From Gammaproteobacteria bacterium (GTDB lineage: Bacteria; Pseudomonadota; Gammaproteobacteria; GRL18): a stretch of DNA of 5,157 nucleotides. The position numbers and the translations under genes are program-made. Below are positions 1-5,157 of this stretch, piece by piece. The stretch is taken from assembly GCA_013139395.1 (NCBI GenBank), contig WTAX01000435.1:1-5157 (forward strand), read 5' to 3'. How positions within the stretch are numbered: position 1 is the first letter of the stretch; every line of letters starts with the position of its first letter. Under the pieces are notes generated by a model. It had not been told where the DNA came from. It was given only the letters and a program-made list of their open reading frames with translations, and searched no databases.

Positions 1-523
1 TAGGTCTATTTAAGCGTAAAGTCTATTATTAAGAATAGGAAACTCAATGCGTAATTTCAACCTATTGAAGGATAGCGATAGGCAATTCAATGACACTTTT
101 CAATCCATTACCCCAAATTAATCAGTCGAATCGTTACGAGAGCGATCACTAAAAGTAGGCTTCTTGAGGAGAAGTGCTGGAGATTAAAGGCTTTGCATCC
201 TGTTTTCGAACAATTGTAAATGGCCGCTAACTGGAAATAAATCCCAAAACTGAGCAAGCTATTAAATGTCGGTTTTAGGTCATTACCGACTTGGTTAAGA
301 ACCAATCAATATCAAAAATTTGGTTCTTTACCTAAACTTTTCAGGCACCCGAAATGGCGGCTTCACGCCCAAACCTGCCATTTGTGTAAATTTAGCTGAA
401 TATAAATTTATCTAAAAAGCGGAAATTTAAATATCGCTATTTTTATCCTAAGAATTATCCAAACATCCTAATTAAGTAACATAAATTTTTTGTTAAAAAA
501 AATAAAAAAAACTGATTATTGCC
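1..523. other. Non-coding AT-rich stretch with small inverted repeats
   Basis: I see no convincing gene here. Contents: a decayed repeat copy at 223-283 (listed separately); a hairpin TTGGTT-AAG-AACCAA at 291-305; an inverted pair AAATGGC (352-358) and GCCATTT (377-383) around an 18-base loop; and an A-rich low-complexity run at about 482-511 just before the leucine-rich-repeat fragment. The hairpins have no T-tract and are not obvious terminators. The only sizeable reading frame is on the minus strand (305 to 108); it starts at TTG without a ribosome-binding site and overlaps the repeat, so it is not called. Confidence 0.6.
223..283 (+). repeat. Dispersed repeat, copy A (61 bp, diverged)
   Basis: This segment aligns with 1698-1757 over its whole length with one single-base gap and about 43 of 61 identical positions by hand count. 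Both copies open with GCCGCTA, share GGAAATAAAT exactly about ten bases later, and close with the exact match TTTAGGTCAT. Weaker similarity extends about 13 bases further upstream. In this copy only, GTCGGT (268-273) can pair with ACCGAC (285-290). The two copies are in the same orientation and flank the leucine-rich-repeat fragment, the HiPIP gene and the truncated tail gene. It could be a degenerate small mobile element or a remnant of a duplicated segment; the sequence does not say which. Confidence 0.6.
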
Positions 524-739
524 TTGCATCATTGGATTACTTGTAATGCTTCTGGCAATATTGTTGCTCTTGGGCTTGATGGGAATAATCTTATAGGTTC
601 AATCCCTGCAGAGATTGGCAATCTCACGAATTTAACAGTTCTTTTTCTTTGTAATAATCAACTATTTGTTATCAGTGATGACCATCTATTCACTAATAAG
701 TTCCTCAAAAAAAATATTTTTTTCAGTATTAAGACATGA
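524..739 (+). pseudogene. Leucine-rich-repeat protein fragment (plant-type LRR)
   Basis: The first 47 codons (524-664) read as the end of an LRR N-terminal cap followed by about one and a half plant-type leucine-rich repeats: W-I-T-C-N-A-S-G-N, then the L-x-L-x-x-N-x-L-x-G-x-I-P signature with LIGSIP, then EIGNLTNL and L-x-L-C-N-N-Q-L. After codon 47 the similarity stops abruptly and the frame runs through 24 unrelated Lys/Phe-rich residues to TGA at 737-739. There is no ATG: the frame is open from 506 after a TAA at 503-505, and only TTG at 524 or other weak starts are available, with no ribosome-binding site. Intact proteins of this type have many repeats and a signal peptide, so this is best read as a remnant truncated at both ends. 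LRR proteins generally mediate protein-protein contact, and no function is claimed for this piece. Confidence 0.65.
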
Positions 740-803
740 TTCACATTCCCATAAATTGAATCGGTACTCGTGATAATCATCACCGAAAAAAATATTATTT
801 TGT

Positions 804-831
804 TCGACAATTACTGCAACTTAATTATTAA
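804..831 (+). promoter_or_regulatory. Possible promoter of the HiPIP gene
   Basis: TCGACA (804-809, five of six matches to the -35 consensus) is followed after 16 bases by TATTAA (826-831, four of six matches to the -10 consensus). It lies about 50 bases upstream of the HiPIP start codon. The region is so A+T rich that chance matches are likely, and GATAAT at 834-839 is an alternative -10. Weak call. Confidence 0.25.
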
Positions 832-881
832 AAGATAATTCTATTAATAAATTTTCAATTAATACTGATTCGGAGTAATTT

Positions 882-1175
882 ATGAAAAATCAAACCCATG
901 ATAAAAGTCGTCGTGCAATCTTGAAAGGGCTTGTTAGTATTCCCGTGCTAGCCATCGCGGGTTACCAGCCCACTTCCTATGCCGCTATGCTTTCTGCCGA
1001 TGACCCTACTGCCAAAGCGCTGTCCTATACGGAAAAAAGCACGACAGAGGGTCAAACCTGTGCCAACTGTAGCCTTTACCAGGGCGGCACCGCTGCTGCC
1101 GGTCCATGCCCCATATTCCCGGATAAAGATGTAGCCGCACCAGGTTGGTGTAAATCCTGGGCTGCCAAGGCCTGA
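882..1175 (+). CDS. High-potential iron-sulfur protein (HiPIP), Tat-exported
   Basis: This is a 97-residue precursor of a small periplasmic electron carrier that holds one 4Fe-4S cluster and cycles between the 3+ and 2+ states. Residues 9-16 (SRRAILKG) form a twin-arginine motif, followed by a hydrophobic stretch (about 17-28) and a likely signal-peptidase site after S-Y-A (residue 34), leaving a mature protein of about 63 residues. The four cluster ligands are Cys60, Cys63, Cys76 and Cys90. This C-x2-C...C...C pattern, with G-W-C near the end, is the HiPIP signature. Tat export fits, since the cluster is assembled before export. The ATG at 882 follows GGAG (872-875) at 6-base spacing. The gene stands alone, is visibly more G+C rich than its flanks, and has no redox partner in view. 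In the family the partners are typically photosynthetic reaction centres, terminal oxidases or other respiratory complexes; which applies here is unknown. Confidence 0.93.
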   Translation: MKNQTHDKSRRAILKGLVSIPVLAIAGYQPTSYAAMLSADDPTAKALSYTEKSTTEGQTCANCSLYQGGTAAAGPCPIFPDKDVAAPGWCKSWAAKA

Positions 1176-1311
1176 TTGTCCGGAAGCCATAGGGTCAAAC
1201 CTAATTAAAAGGGGATGGAGGGGTTGATTTTAATCACTTATTTGAATTGGTCATTTTTTAATCTCTCCGTTCCCTTTTACATTTACTAGTTTCCCTTATA
1301 TCTACGCATAA
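1176..1311. other. Intergenic stretch after HiPIP, no gene seen
   Basis: Between the HiPIP stop codon and the truncated tail gene I see no coding sequence. The only structure is an imperfect inverted repeat, listed separately. No classical terminator with a compact GC stem and T-run follows the HiPIP gene, so where its transcript ends is unclear. Confidence 0.5.
1207..1278. repeat. Imperfect 16-bp inverted repeat around a 40-base spacer
   Basis: The left arm 1207-1222 (AAAAGGGGATGGAGGG) matches the reverse complement of the right arm 1263-1278 (AAAAGGGAACGGAGAG) at 13 of 16 positions. The spacer is A+T rich. The right arm ends in TTTT, so a long-loop terminator for the HiPIP transcript is conceivable. 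The loop is large for that, and the arms could equally be the ends of a tiny degenerate insertion. No flanking duplication was recognised. Confidence 0.4.
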
Positions 1312-1533
1312 CCTGTTGCACGTCTGACTCGTGTAAAAGACGTCGATAGAGATGGCGATAAGGATTATATGTTCCGCTTCATCGTTTCTGAAACAGGTAT
1401 CATTTGTGGTGATACTGAGGCTACATTAACAGGGGTAACATTAGAAGGTGAATCTTTCATCGGAACCGATTCAATTATTACTGTTCGTTGTGTTCCAGTT
1501 ACTATCGTGAACGGAATGAAGTTATCTGATTAA
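1312..1533 (+). pseudogene. C-terminal remnant of a large surface-type protein
   Basis: The frame is open from just after a stop at 1309-1311 to TAA at 1531-1533 and encodes about 73 residues with strongly protein-like composition. The first internal ATG is at 1369, without a good ribosome-binding site. It contains an Asp-rich loop D-V-D-R-D-G-D-K-D (1339-1365), which resembles calcium-binding EF-hand/dockerin-type loops. This is followed by an F-R-F strand, then I-I-C-G-D-T-E-A-T-L-T-G, and ends in a Cys-containing strand. I recognise this D-x-D-x-D / CGDTxATLTG pattern as the usual last domain of longer exported proteins, from memory of the sequence type rather than any search. The N-terminal part and signal peptide are missing, so this is a 5'-truncated gene that still owns its terminator. 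An independent small protein starting at 1369 is less likely. Confidence 0.55.
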
Positions 1534-1577
1534 TAAAAAAACAGCGTTCGTAAAGAGATATGGTTCTTCAAAAATTT

Positions 1578-1602
1578 AAGGCAGCTTTCGGGCTGCCTTT
1601 TG
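1578..1602 (+). terminator. Intrinsic terminator after the truncated gene
   Basis: AAGGCAGC (1578-1585) pairs perfectly with GCTGCCTT (1592-1599) across a six-base loop TTTCGG and runs into TTTT. The stem is GC-rich against an A+T-rich background and lies 45 bases after the TAA of the truncated tail gene. It is the original terminator of that lost gene and should also shield the recombinase genes from read-through from the left. Confidence 0.85.
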
Positions 1603-1697
1603 TGGAGTGTTTGCTATAAACATTTTACTGTCATATAAACTACATGTTTGTACTCATAGTTTAAATTTTGAAAAAGTTTTATATCAACTTTTGAAGA

Positions 1698-1757
1698 GCC
1701 GCTATGTGGAAATAAATCTATATAATAGACAAACTATTATTGGCTGCTTTAGGTCAT
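1698..1757 (+). repeat. Dispersed repeat, copy B (60 bp, diverged)
   Basis: This is the same-orientation partner of 223-283, with exact shared blocks GCCGCTA, GGAAATAAAT and TTTAGGTCAT and about 70% identity overall. The 3' hairpin of copy A is not preserved here. It lies about 70 bases outside the candidate left end of the recombinase element, so it appears to belong to the host region rather than to that element. Confidence 0.6.
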
Positions 1758-1781
1758 GAGTGTTAATTGAGAAAAAAATGA

Positions 1782-1806
1782 AATTCTTTAAAATTTGAAA
1801 AGAATT
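1782..1806. repeat. Perfect 8-bp inverted repeat, AT-rich
   Basis: AATTCTTT (1782-1789) and AAAGAATT (1799-1806) are exact reverse complements around a nine-base loop. It sits about 20 bases before the TTATGTGTAG pair. It may be part of the element's end structure or simply an AT-rich coincidence. Confidence 0.4.
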
Positions 1807-1826
1807 AAAATTACCCTTTACGTCCC

Positions 1827-1853
1827 TTATGTGTAGATCCCAGTTATGTGTAG
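1827..1853 (+). repeat. TTATGTGTAG direct repeat pair: candidate left end of RIT element
   Basis: The ten bases TTATGTGTAG occur at 1827-1836 and again at 1844-1853, a period of 17 bp with no mismatch. They stand 125 bases upstream of ritA, between decayed host sequence and the recombinase operon. Tyrosine recombinases bind short repeated arms near the crossover, and RIT elements are known to be bounded by repeat-containing inverted ends. The inference is that this pair marks or lies within the left end. The matching reverse-complement pair (CTACACATAA) is expected downstream of ritC, beyond the window. Confidence 0.5.
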
Positions 1854-1860
1854 TTTAACA

Positions 1861-1890
1861 TCAACAATTACCTGTGAAGCGCTTTATAAT
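1861..1890 (+). promoter_or_regulatory. Probable promoter of the ritABC operon
   Basis: A perfect -10 hexamer TATAAT (1885-1890) is preceded at 18-base spacing by TCAACA (1861-1866, four of six matches to the -35 consensus). TTAACA at 1855-1860 matches better but is too far away. An 8-bp palindrome AAGCGCTT (1877-1884) abuts the -10 hexamer. The promoter lies just inside the candidate left end, giving a 5' leader of about 80 bases before ritA. Confidence 0.45.
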
Positions 1891-1892
1891 TG

Positions 1893-1904
1893 TGTTCCTG
1901 AACA
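1893..1904. promoter_or_regulatory. Operator-like palindrome at the predicted ritA transcription start
   Basis: TGTTC-CT-GAACA is a 12-base interrupted palindrome with perfect 5-bp arms, beginning three bases after the -10 hexamer and so covering the expected transcription start. A protein bound there would block initiation. No regulator gene is in view, and it could also be one of the palindromic parts of the element's end. Confidence 0.3.
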
Positions 1905-1916
1905 ATTCAACTTTCA

Positions 1917-1953
1917 TTAACTTAACATAATTTTATTGATATCCTGAAGTTAA
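1917..1953 (+). other. Leader hairpin before ritA
   Basis: TTAACTT (1917-1923) and AAGTTAA (1947-1953) are exact reverse complements around a 23-base loop in the ritA leader, ending 13 bases before the ribosome-binding site. The AT-only stem is weak; a regulatory role is speculative. Confidence 0.25.
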
Positions 1954-1977
1954 GAGGCACCAACTCAGGAGATCACA

Positions 1978-3219
1978 ATGAAATTCTCACAACAATCAAC
2001 CGCCTGGCTACTTGATGGCCCGTTATTTCCTTATATAGAAACTTATAAACAATATTTCATCCAGGAGGGTTCCTGTTCTTCGGAAACCATTAAATATTAT
2101 TTGTATTGTTTTGCACATTTCGCTCATTGGTTAACTCAATCTAACCTCGATATTCATTATATAAATGAGGAAACAATTCATACGTTTATTAATGAATACC
2201 TGACAAATTGTAACAACATAAGCAAATCTAACGCTTCAGATACACATTCAGCTCTTCTTCATTTGATTAATATTCTTAATAATGGAATATCAAACAATCC
2301 AGTTACAGAAAAAACTCCCGTAGATAACGAGTTACAAGATTTTGATGATTACATGAATCATGTCAAAGGACTTGCTAAAAAAACACGCCTTCAATACTTT
2401 TATATAACCAAACGGTTACTTACAGAGCTGTTTTCTCGCACTCCAGTTGTAATTTCAGCGATTACACCAGAGGATGTTCGTCAATTCATAAGCAGGCAAA
2501 AGCAACGCTATACAACATCTGGAAACTTTAGTTTACTTATCTCCGCATTAAGAGGCTATTTTCGTTATCGAATAATGCTTGGCGATCAAGTAGGCCATTT
2601 GATTGGAGTAGCAAACTATCCAGCCCACTGGCAACTTTCTTCATTACCTGAAACTCTCAGTAATGAAGAAGTAGAGTGCTTACTAAAATCGCTTGATGAT
2701 CATGATAGGCCATCACCTCTGAGAACAAAAGCCATCGTGCACTGCGCTTTAGATCTGGGGTTAAGAGGAAGCGAAATCGCCAGGCTTGGTCTTGATGACA
2801 TTGATTGGCAGTCAGGGACGATTACCCTGAAAAAGACGAAGAGTCGGCGTGAAGATTTAATGCCTTTACCTGATGCAACTGGTACTGCACTGGCTGACTA
2901 TCTGAGGTTTGAGCGTCCCAAAACCATTAATAATCGTTCTGTGTTTGTAAGAAGCACTCCATCACGAGAGCAACCCGTTAACTACGATTTTATTCGCTAT
3001 GCAATACGCCATGCTTATGTCCGTGCTGGGTTGCCATACACTCGGGTTCATTTATTAAGGCACACGATGGCCAGTCGATTGCTTGAAAAAGGCAGTTCCC
3101 TCAAAGAGATTGCCGATGTTCTTCGGCATCGCTCATTAAACACGACAATGATCTATGCCAAGCTTGATAGTCGAAACCTTGTTGAAGTTGCATTACCATG
3201 GCCAGGGAGCACATCATGA
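1978..3219 (+). CDS. ritA: Tyrosine recombinase RitA of a RIT element
   Basis: This 413-residue tyrosine recombinase is the first of three in a recombinase-in-trio element. It should cut and rejoin DNA at the element's ends through a 3'-phosphotyrosine link. Two SAM-like core-binding segments are visible: residues about 17-104 and 119-205 (the latter with KKTRLQY and SALRGYFRYR). The catalytic domain spans about 225-405, with Arg263 (GLRGSE), Lys288, His358-x-x-Arg361 (HLLRHT), His384 (LRH) and nucleophile Tyr393 nine residues later. The tail ALPWPG (406-411) is typical of RitA-type proteins. The ATG follows AGGAG (1967-1971) at 6-base spacing. Its TGA overlaps the ritB start as ATGA. All active-site residues are present and no frameshift is seen, so the protein is probably functional. 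The family assignment rests on gene order plus sequence recognition. Confidence 0.92.
   Translation: MKFSQQSTAWLLDGPLFPYIETYKQYFIQEGSCSSETIKYYLYCFAHFAHWLTQSNLDIHYINEETIHTFINEYLTNCNNISKSNASDTHSALLHLINILNNGISNNPVTEKTPVDNELQDFDDYMNHVKGLAKKTRLQYFYITKRLLTELFSRTPVVISAITPEDVRQFISRQKQRYTTSGNFSLLISALRGYFRYRIMLGDQVGHLIGVANYPAHWQLSSLPETLSNEEVECLLKSLDDHDRPSPLRTKAIVHCALDLGLRGSEIARLGLDDIDWQSGTITLKKTKSRREDLMPLPDATGTALADYLRFERPKTINNRSVFVRSTPSREQPVNYDFIRYAIRHAYVRAGLPYTRVHLLRHTMASRLLEKGSSLKEIADVLRHRSLNTTMIYAKLDSRNLVEVALPWPGSTS
3204..3209 (+). promoter_or_regulatory. Ribosome-binding site deciding the ritB start
   Basis: AGGGAG, inside the last codons of ritA, lies six bases before ATG 3216. It supports 3216 over the in-frame ATG at 3198, which has no such motif and would give an 18-bp longer gene. 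The 3216 start also makes the ATGA stop-start overlap typical of translational coupling. Confidence 0.7.
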
Positions 3220-4190
3220 AGACACATATCACAATGCAGATGCATGCTAATAATTATCTGAATGAACGTCGTGATCTGGGATTTATTTTAAGATCTTCAG
3301 GCCAATCAATAAATGAGTTTGCTCATTATGTCGATATTTTTAAGTGCAAAAGACCATTGACCGTTGAGATTATGGCAGATTGGGCAAAACAGGATAAATG
3401 GAAAAGCAATAATCCTTTAACCTGGGCTCGAAGATTAAAAAAGCTACGACCATTTGCACGCTATCTACGGCAGTTTGAACCAGAAACTGAGGTGCCAGAT
3501 AAATCTGTTTTTGGTAGCGTCAACCAGAGATTAACACCTCACATTTATACTGAAAATGAGATTATAGATTTACTGGCTGCAACACGTCATCTCAAACCTA
3601 AAAATGGTTTACGCAGTGCAACATATGAGACGCTCTTTGGTCTTCTTGCATCAACAGGCATGCGTGTTTCAGAATCGCTGCATTTGTTAAATAATGATGT
3701 TGATCTTAAGCATGGCATGCTCACCATACGACAAACTAAATTTACTAAATCACGGTACGTGCCATTACATCCCACAACTACCGAAGCACTAAGAAAGTAT
3801 TACTCAGTGCGTAATTCATATATTGAAACGACAGATGATGCATCATTCTTCATTGGTTCCTGTGGTCAACACCTGGGACAGCCATTGAGTTTAAGACAAG
3901 TTGAATATACTTTCTCTGGTCTACGTCACCAAATGAACTGGATAAACCGCGGTGGTCATAATGCTCCACGGATTCATGACTTGAGGCATACATTTGTCGT
4001 TCGTCGCATGATATTTTGGCATGCTCAGGATATGAATATTGACCAGCATATGTTGTCATTAGCCACTTATGTAGGACATTCAACAGTGACTACAACATAC
4101 TGGTATCTTACTTGTGTTCCTGAACTGATGGCATTAGCGGGAAATAAGTTCGAATTGTTTTCACAAACACTGGAGAATGATTATGACTAA
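3216..4190 (+). CDS. ritB: Tyrosine recombinase RitB of a RIT element
   Basis: This 324-residue tyrosine recombinase is the middle gene of the trio. An atypical N-terminal DNA-binding region occupies residues about 9-95, ending in an Arg/Lys-rich helix (WARRLKKLRPFARYLR). The catalytic domain follows: Arg150 (STGMRVSE), Lys175, His254-x-x-Arg257 (IHDLRHTF), His288 (YVGHST) and nucleophile Tyr297 in the TYWYLT motif. Tyr295 is two residues earlier, but only Tyr297 has the His+9 spacing shared by all three recombinases here. The segment between Arg257 and His288 is longer than in XerD-like enzymes, and the YWYLT...PELMALAG motif is characteristic of RitB-type proteins. The start chosen is ATG 3216, overlapping the ritA stop; an in-frame ATG at 3198 would add six residues. 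Its stop lies 8 bases inside ritC. It is expected to act together with RitA and RitC; the division of labour among them is not established. Confidence 0.9.
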   Translation: MKTHITMQMHANNYLNERRDLGFILRSSGQSINEFAHYVDIFKCKRPLTVEIMADWAKQDKWKSNNPLTWARRLKKLRPFARYLRQFEPETEVPDKSVFGSVNQRLTPHIYTENEIIDLLAATRHLKPKNGLRSATYETLFGLLASTGMRVSESLHLLNNDVDLKHGMLTIRQTKFTKSRYVPLHPTTTEALRKYYSVRNSYIETTDDASFFIGSCGQHLGQPLSLRQVEYTFSGLRHQMNWINRGGHNAPRIHDLRHTFVVRRMIFWHAQDMNIDQHMLSLATYVGHSTVTTTYWYLTCVPELMALAGNKFELFSQTLENDYD

Positions 4191-5157
4191 TACATCAGCG
4201 CCACAATCAGTATCATTTGCAACATTGGTTCAGTTATTTTTTACGGAATATCTCATATCACAGCGAGCCATGAGTTCCTGTACGATAGCGTCATATCGAG
4301 ACTCAATGATGTTGTTTTTGGATTTCACACAAAAACATATCGGGAAAGCCCCAACAGAGTTAAATCTAGGGGATATCAAACCGGATTTGATTTTGGCATT
4401 CCTTAACTATCTTGAGCAAGAGCGGCACAATGCTGTGCGAAGTCGTAATTTGAGATTGGCTGCGTTACGTACATTCCTGAATTTTGCTGGTCGACGAGAT
4501 ATTTCTTATCTACAGGATATCGAACAGGCTTTAGGCGTACCAATGAAACACTTTGAAACACCAATGCTTGATTATTTATCACGTGAAGAAATGATTGCGA
4601 TACTTGGACAACCAGGTAAAACCTGGACATCTAAGCGGGATCATCTACTAATAAACATGCTGTACAATACAGGTGCACGTGTCTCTGAAATCATCAAAAT
4701 AAGAGTAGATGATGTTATTTTAGATGGAGCCGCTTTTGTTCATTTACACGGCAAGGGACGCAAAGAGCGCTCAACACCTTTATGGAAGAGTACGGTTCAG
4801 GAAATTCGGGGCTGGTTACGACAGAATCCTGGATTGGTTTCTGATTCAGCAATGTTACCCAATAAAAGCGGTAATACGATGACACGATTTAATGTGACTC
4901 AACGACTTAAAATTGCTGTTGATAAAGCAAGTAAAACATATAAGGTTCTCTCTAAAAAGAGAATCTCTCCGCATACCATCAGACATACAACGGCCATGCA
5001 CCTGCTCCAGTCAGGTGTCGCTTTCAGTGTAATAGCATTATGGCTAGGACATGAAAGTATTACTACAACGCACAGGTATGTTGAAGCCAACTTGGTTATG
5101 AAACAAGAAGCACTGGAAAGGCTCCAGGAAACTTCTGTGAATATGAGCAGATATTCT
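4183..5157 (+). CDS. ritC: Tyrosine recombinase RitC of a RIT element (runs off window)
   Basis: The third recombinase of the trio has 325 residues in the window and no stop before the edge. The N-terminal SAM-like core-binding domain covers residues about 12-102 (TIASYRDS at 35-42, RLAALRTFLNFA at 91-102). The catalytic domain shows Arg166 (NTGARVSE), Lys191 (HGKGRKER), His264-x-x-Arg267 (PHTIRHT), His290 (WLGHES) and Tyr299 (THRYVE), so everything needed for catalysis is in view. It is the most Xer-like of the three. ATG 4183 overlaps the ritB stop by 8 bases (ATGACTAA) and follows GGAG (4172-4175) at 7-base spacing, indicating coupled translation. By family length the stop should lie only a few codons beyond the window, followed by the right end of the element. 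Confidence 0.92.
   Translation, partial: MTNTSAPQSVSFATLVQLFFTEYLISQRAMSSCTIASYRDSMMLFLDFTQKHIGKAPTELNLGDIKPDLILAFLNYLEQERHNAVRSRNLRLAALRTFLNFAGRRDISYLQDIEQALGVPMKHFETPMLDYLSREEMIAILGQPGKTWTSKRDHLLINMLYNTGARVSEIIKIRVDDVILDGAAFVHLHGKGRKERSTPLWKSTVQEIRGWLRQNPGLVSDSAMLPNKSGNTMTRFNVTQRLKIAVDKASKTYKVLSKKRISPHTIRHTTAMHLLQSGVAFSVIALWLGHESITTTHRYVEANLVMKQEALERLQETSVNMSRYS

Noticed and set aside
108..305. A 65-residue minus-strand reading frame
   Set aside because: It starts at TTG with no ribosome-binding site, overlaps the dispersed repeat, and has no recognisable domain.
756..790. GTGAT-AATC-ATCAC hairpin near 769-782 as a terminator
   Set aside because: The stem is only five base pairs and is followed by an A-run, not a T-run, on the plus strand.
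948..1190. Minus-strand reading frame across the HiPIP gene
   Set aside because: It is the antisense shadow of a well-supported gene.
1827..1853. CRISPR-like or iteron origin reading of the repeat pair
   Set aside because: There are only two 10-bp copies, with no spacers of CRISPR size and no replication initiator gene; its place beside recombinases fits an element end better.
3198..3215. Upstream in-frame start for ritB
   Set aside because: ATG 3198 lacks a ribosome-binding site, whereas ATG 3216 has AGGGAG at six bases and the ATGA overlap.
3587..4083. Two minus-strand reading frames within ritB
   Set aside because: They are antisense to a gene with full catalytic motifs, with no starts or domains of their own.
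4403..5090. Minus-strand reading frames within ritC
   Set aside because: They are antisense shadows of the ritC coding sequence.
1978..5157. Tn554-type transposon
   Set aside because: Tn554 has two tyrosine recombinases (TnpA, TnpB) plus a small unrelated TnpC and resistance cargo; here all three proteins are full tyrosine recombinases and the tail motifs fit RIT types.

Overview
The window looks like an accessory region of an AT-rich gammaproteobacterial chromosome. The taxon is inferred only weakly. The clues are a Tat-exported high-potential iron-sulfur protein (HiPIP) and the C-terminal remnant of a Cys/Asp-rich surface-type protein of a kind I associate with methanotrophic Gammaproteobacteria, though no marker gene settles it. 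The left part (1-1800) is mostly non-coding, very A+T rich and littered with gene debris. The right part (about 1820 to the window edge) is one compact mobile element.

Layout: 1-523 holds no convincing gene, only small inverted repeats and one copy of a diverged dispersed repeat (223-283). 524-739 is a broken fragment of a plant-type leucine-rich-repeat protein. 882-1175 is an intact HiPIP gene with its own ribosome-binding site. 1176-1311 is intergenic and contains an imperfect long inverted repeat. 1312-1533 is the 5'-truncated tail of a larger gene, followed by a clear intrinsic terminator (1578-1602). A second copy of the dispersed repeat lies at 1698-1757.

From 1978 to the window end, three different tyrosine recombinases are encoded head to tail with overlapping stop and start codons. 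This is the gene order and sequence type of a RIT (recombinase in trio) element: ritA (413 aa), ritB (324 aa) and ritC (325 aa seen, still open at the edge). All three keep the full Arg-Lys-His-Arg-His-Tyr catalytic set with identical His-to-Tyr spacing, so all look active. A 10-bp sequence, TTATGTGTAG, repeated twice at a 17-bp period (1827-1853), is the best candidate for the recombinase-binding left end. A promoter-like sequence and palindromes lie between it and ritA. The right end of the element lies outside the window.

Together the three recombinases are probably translated from one mRNA in coupled fashion and act on the element's ends. The element carries no visible cargo in this window. 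It sits beside the remnants of two unrelated genes, as expected of a region that collects insertions and decays.
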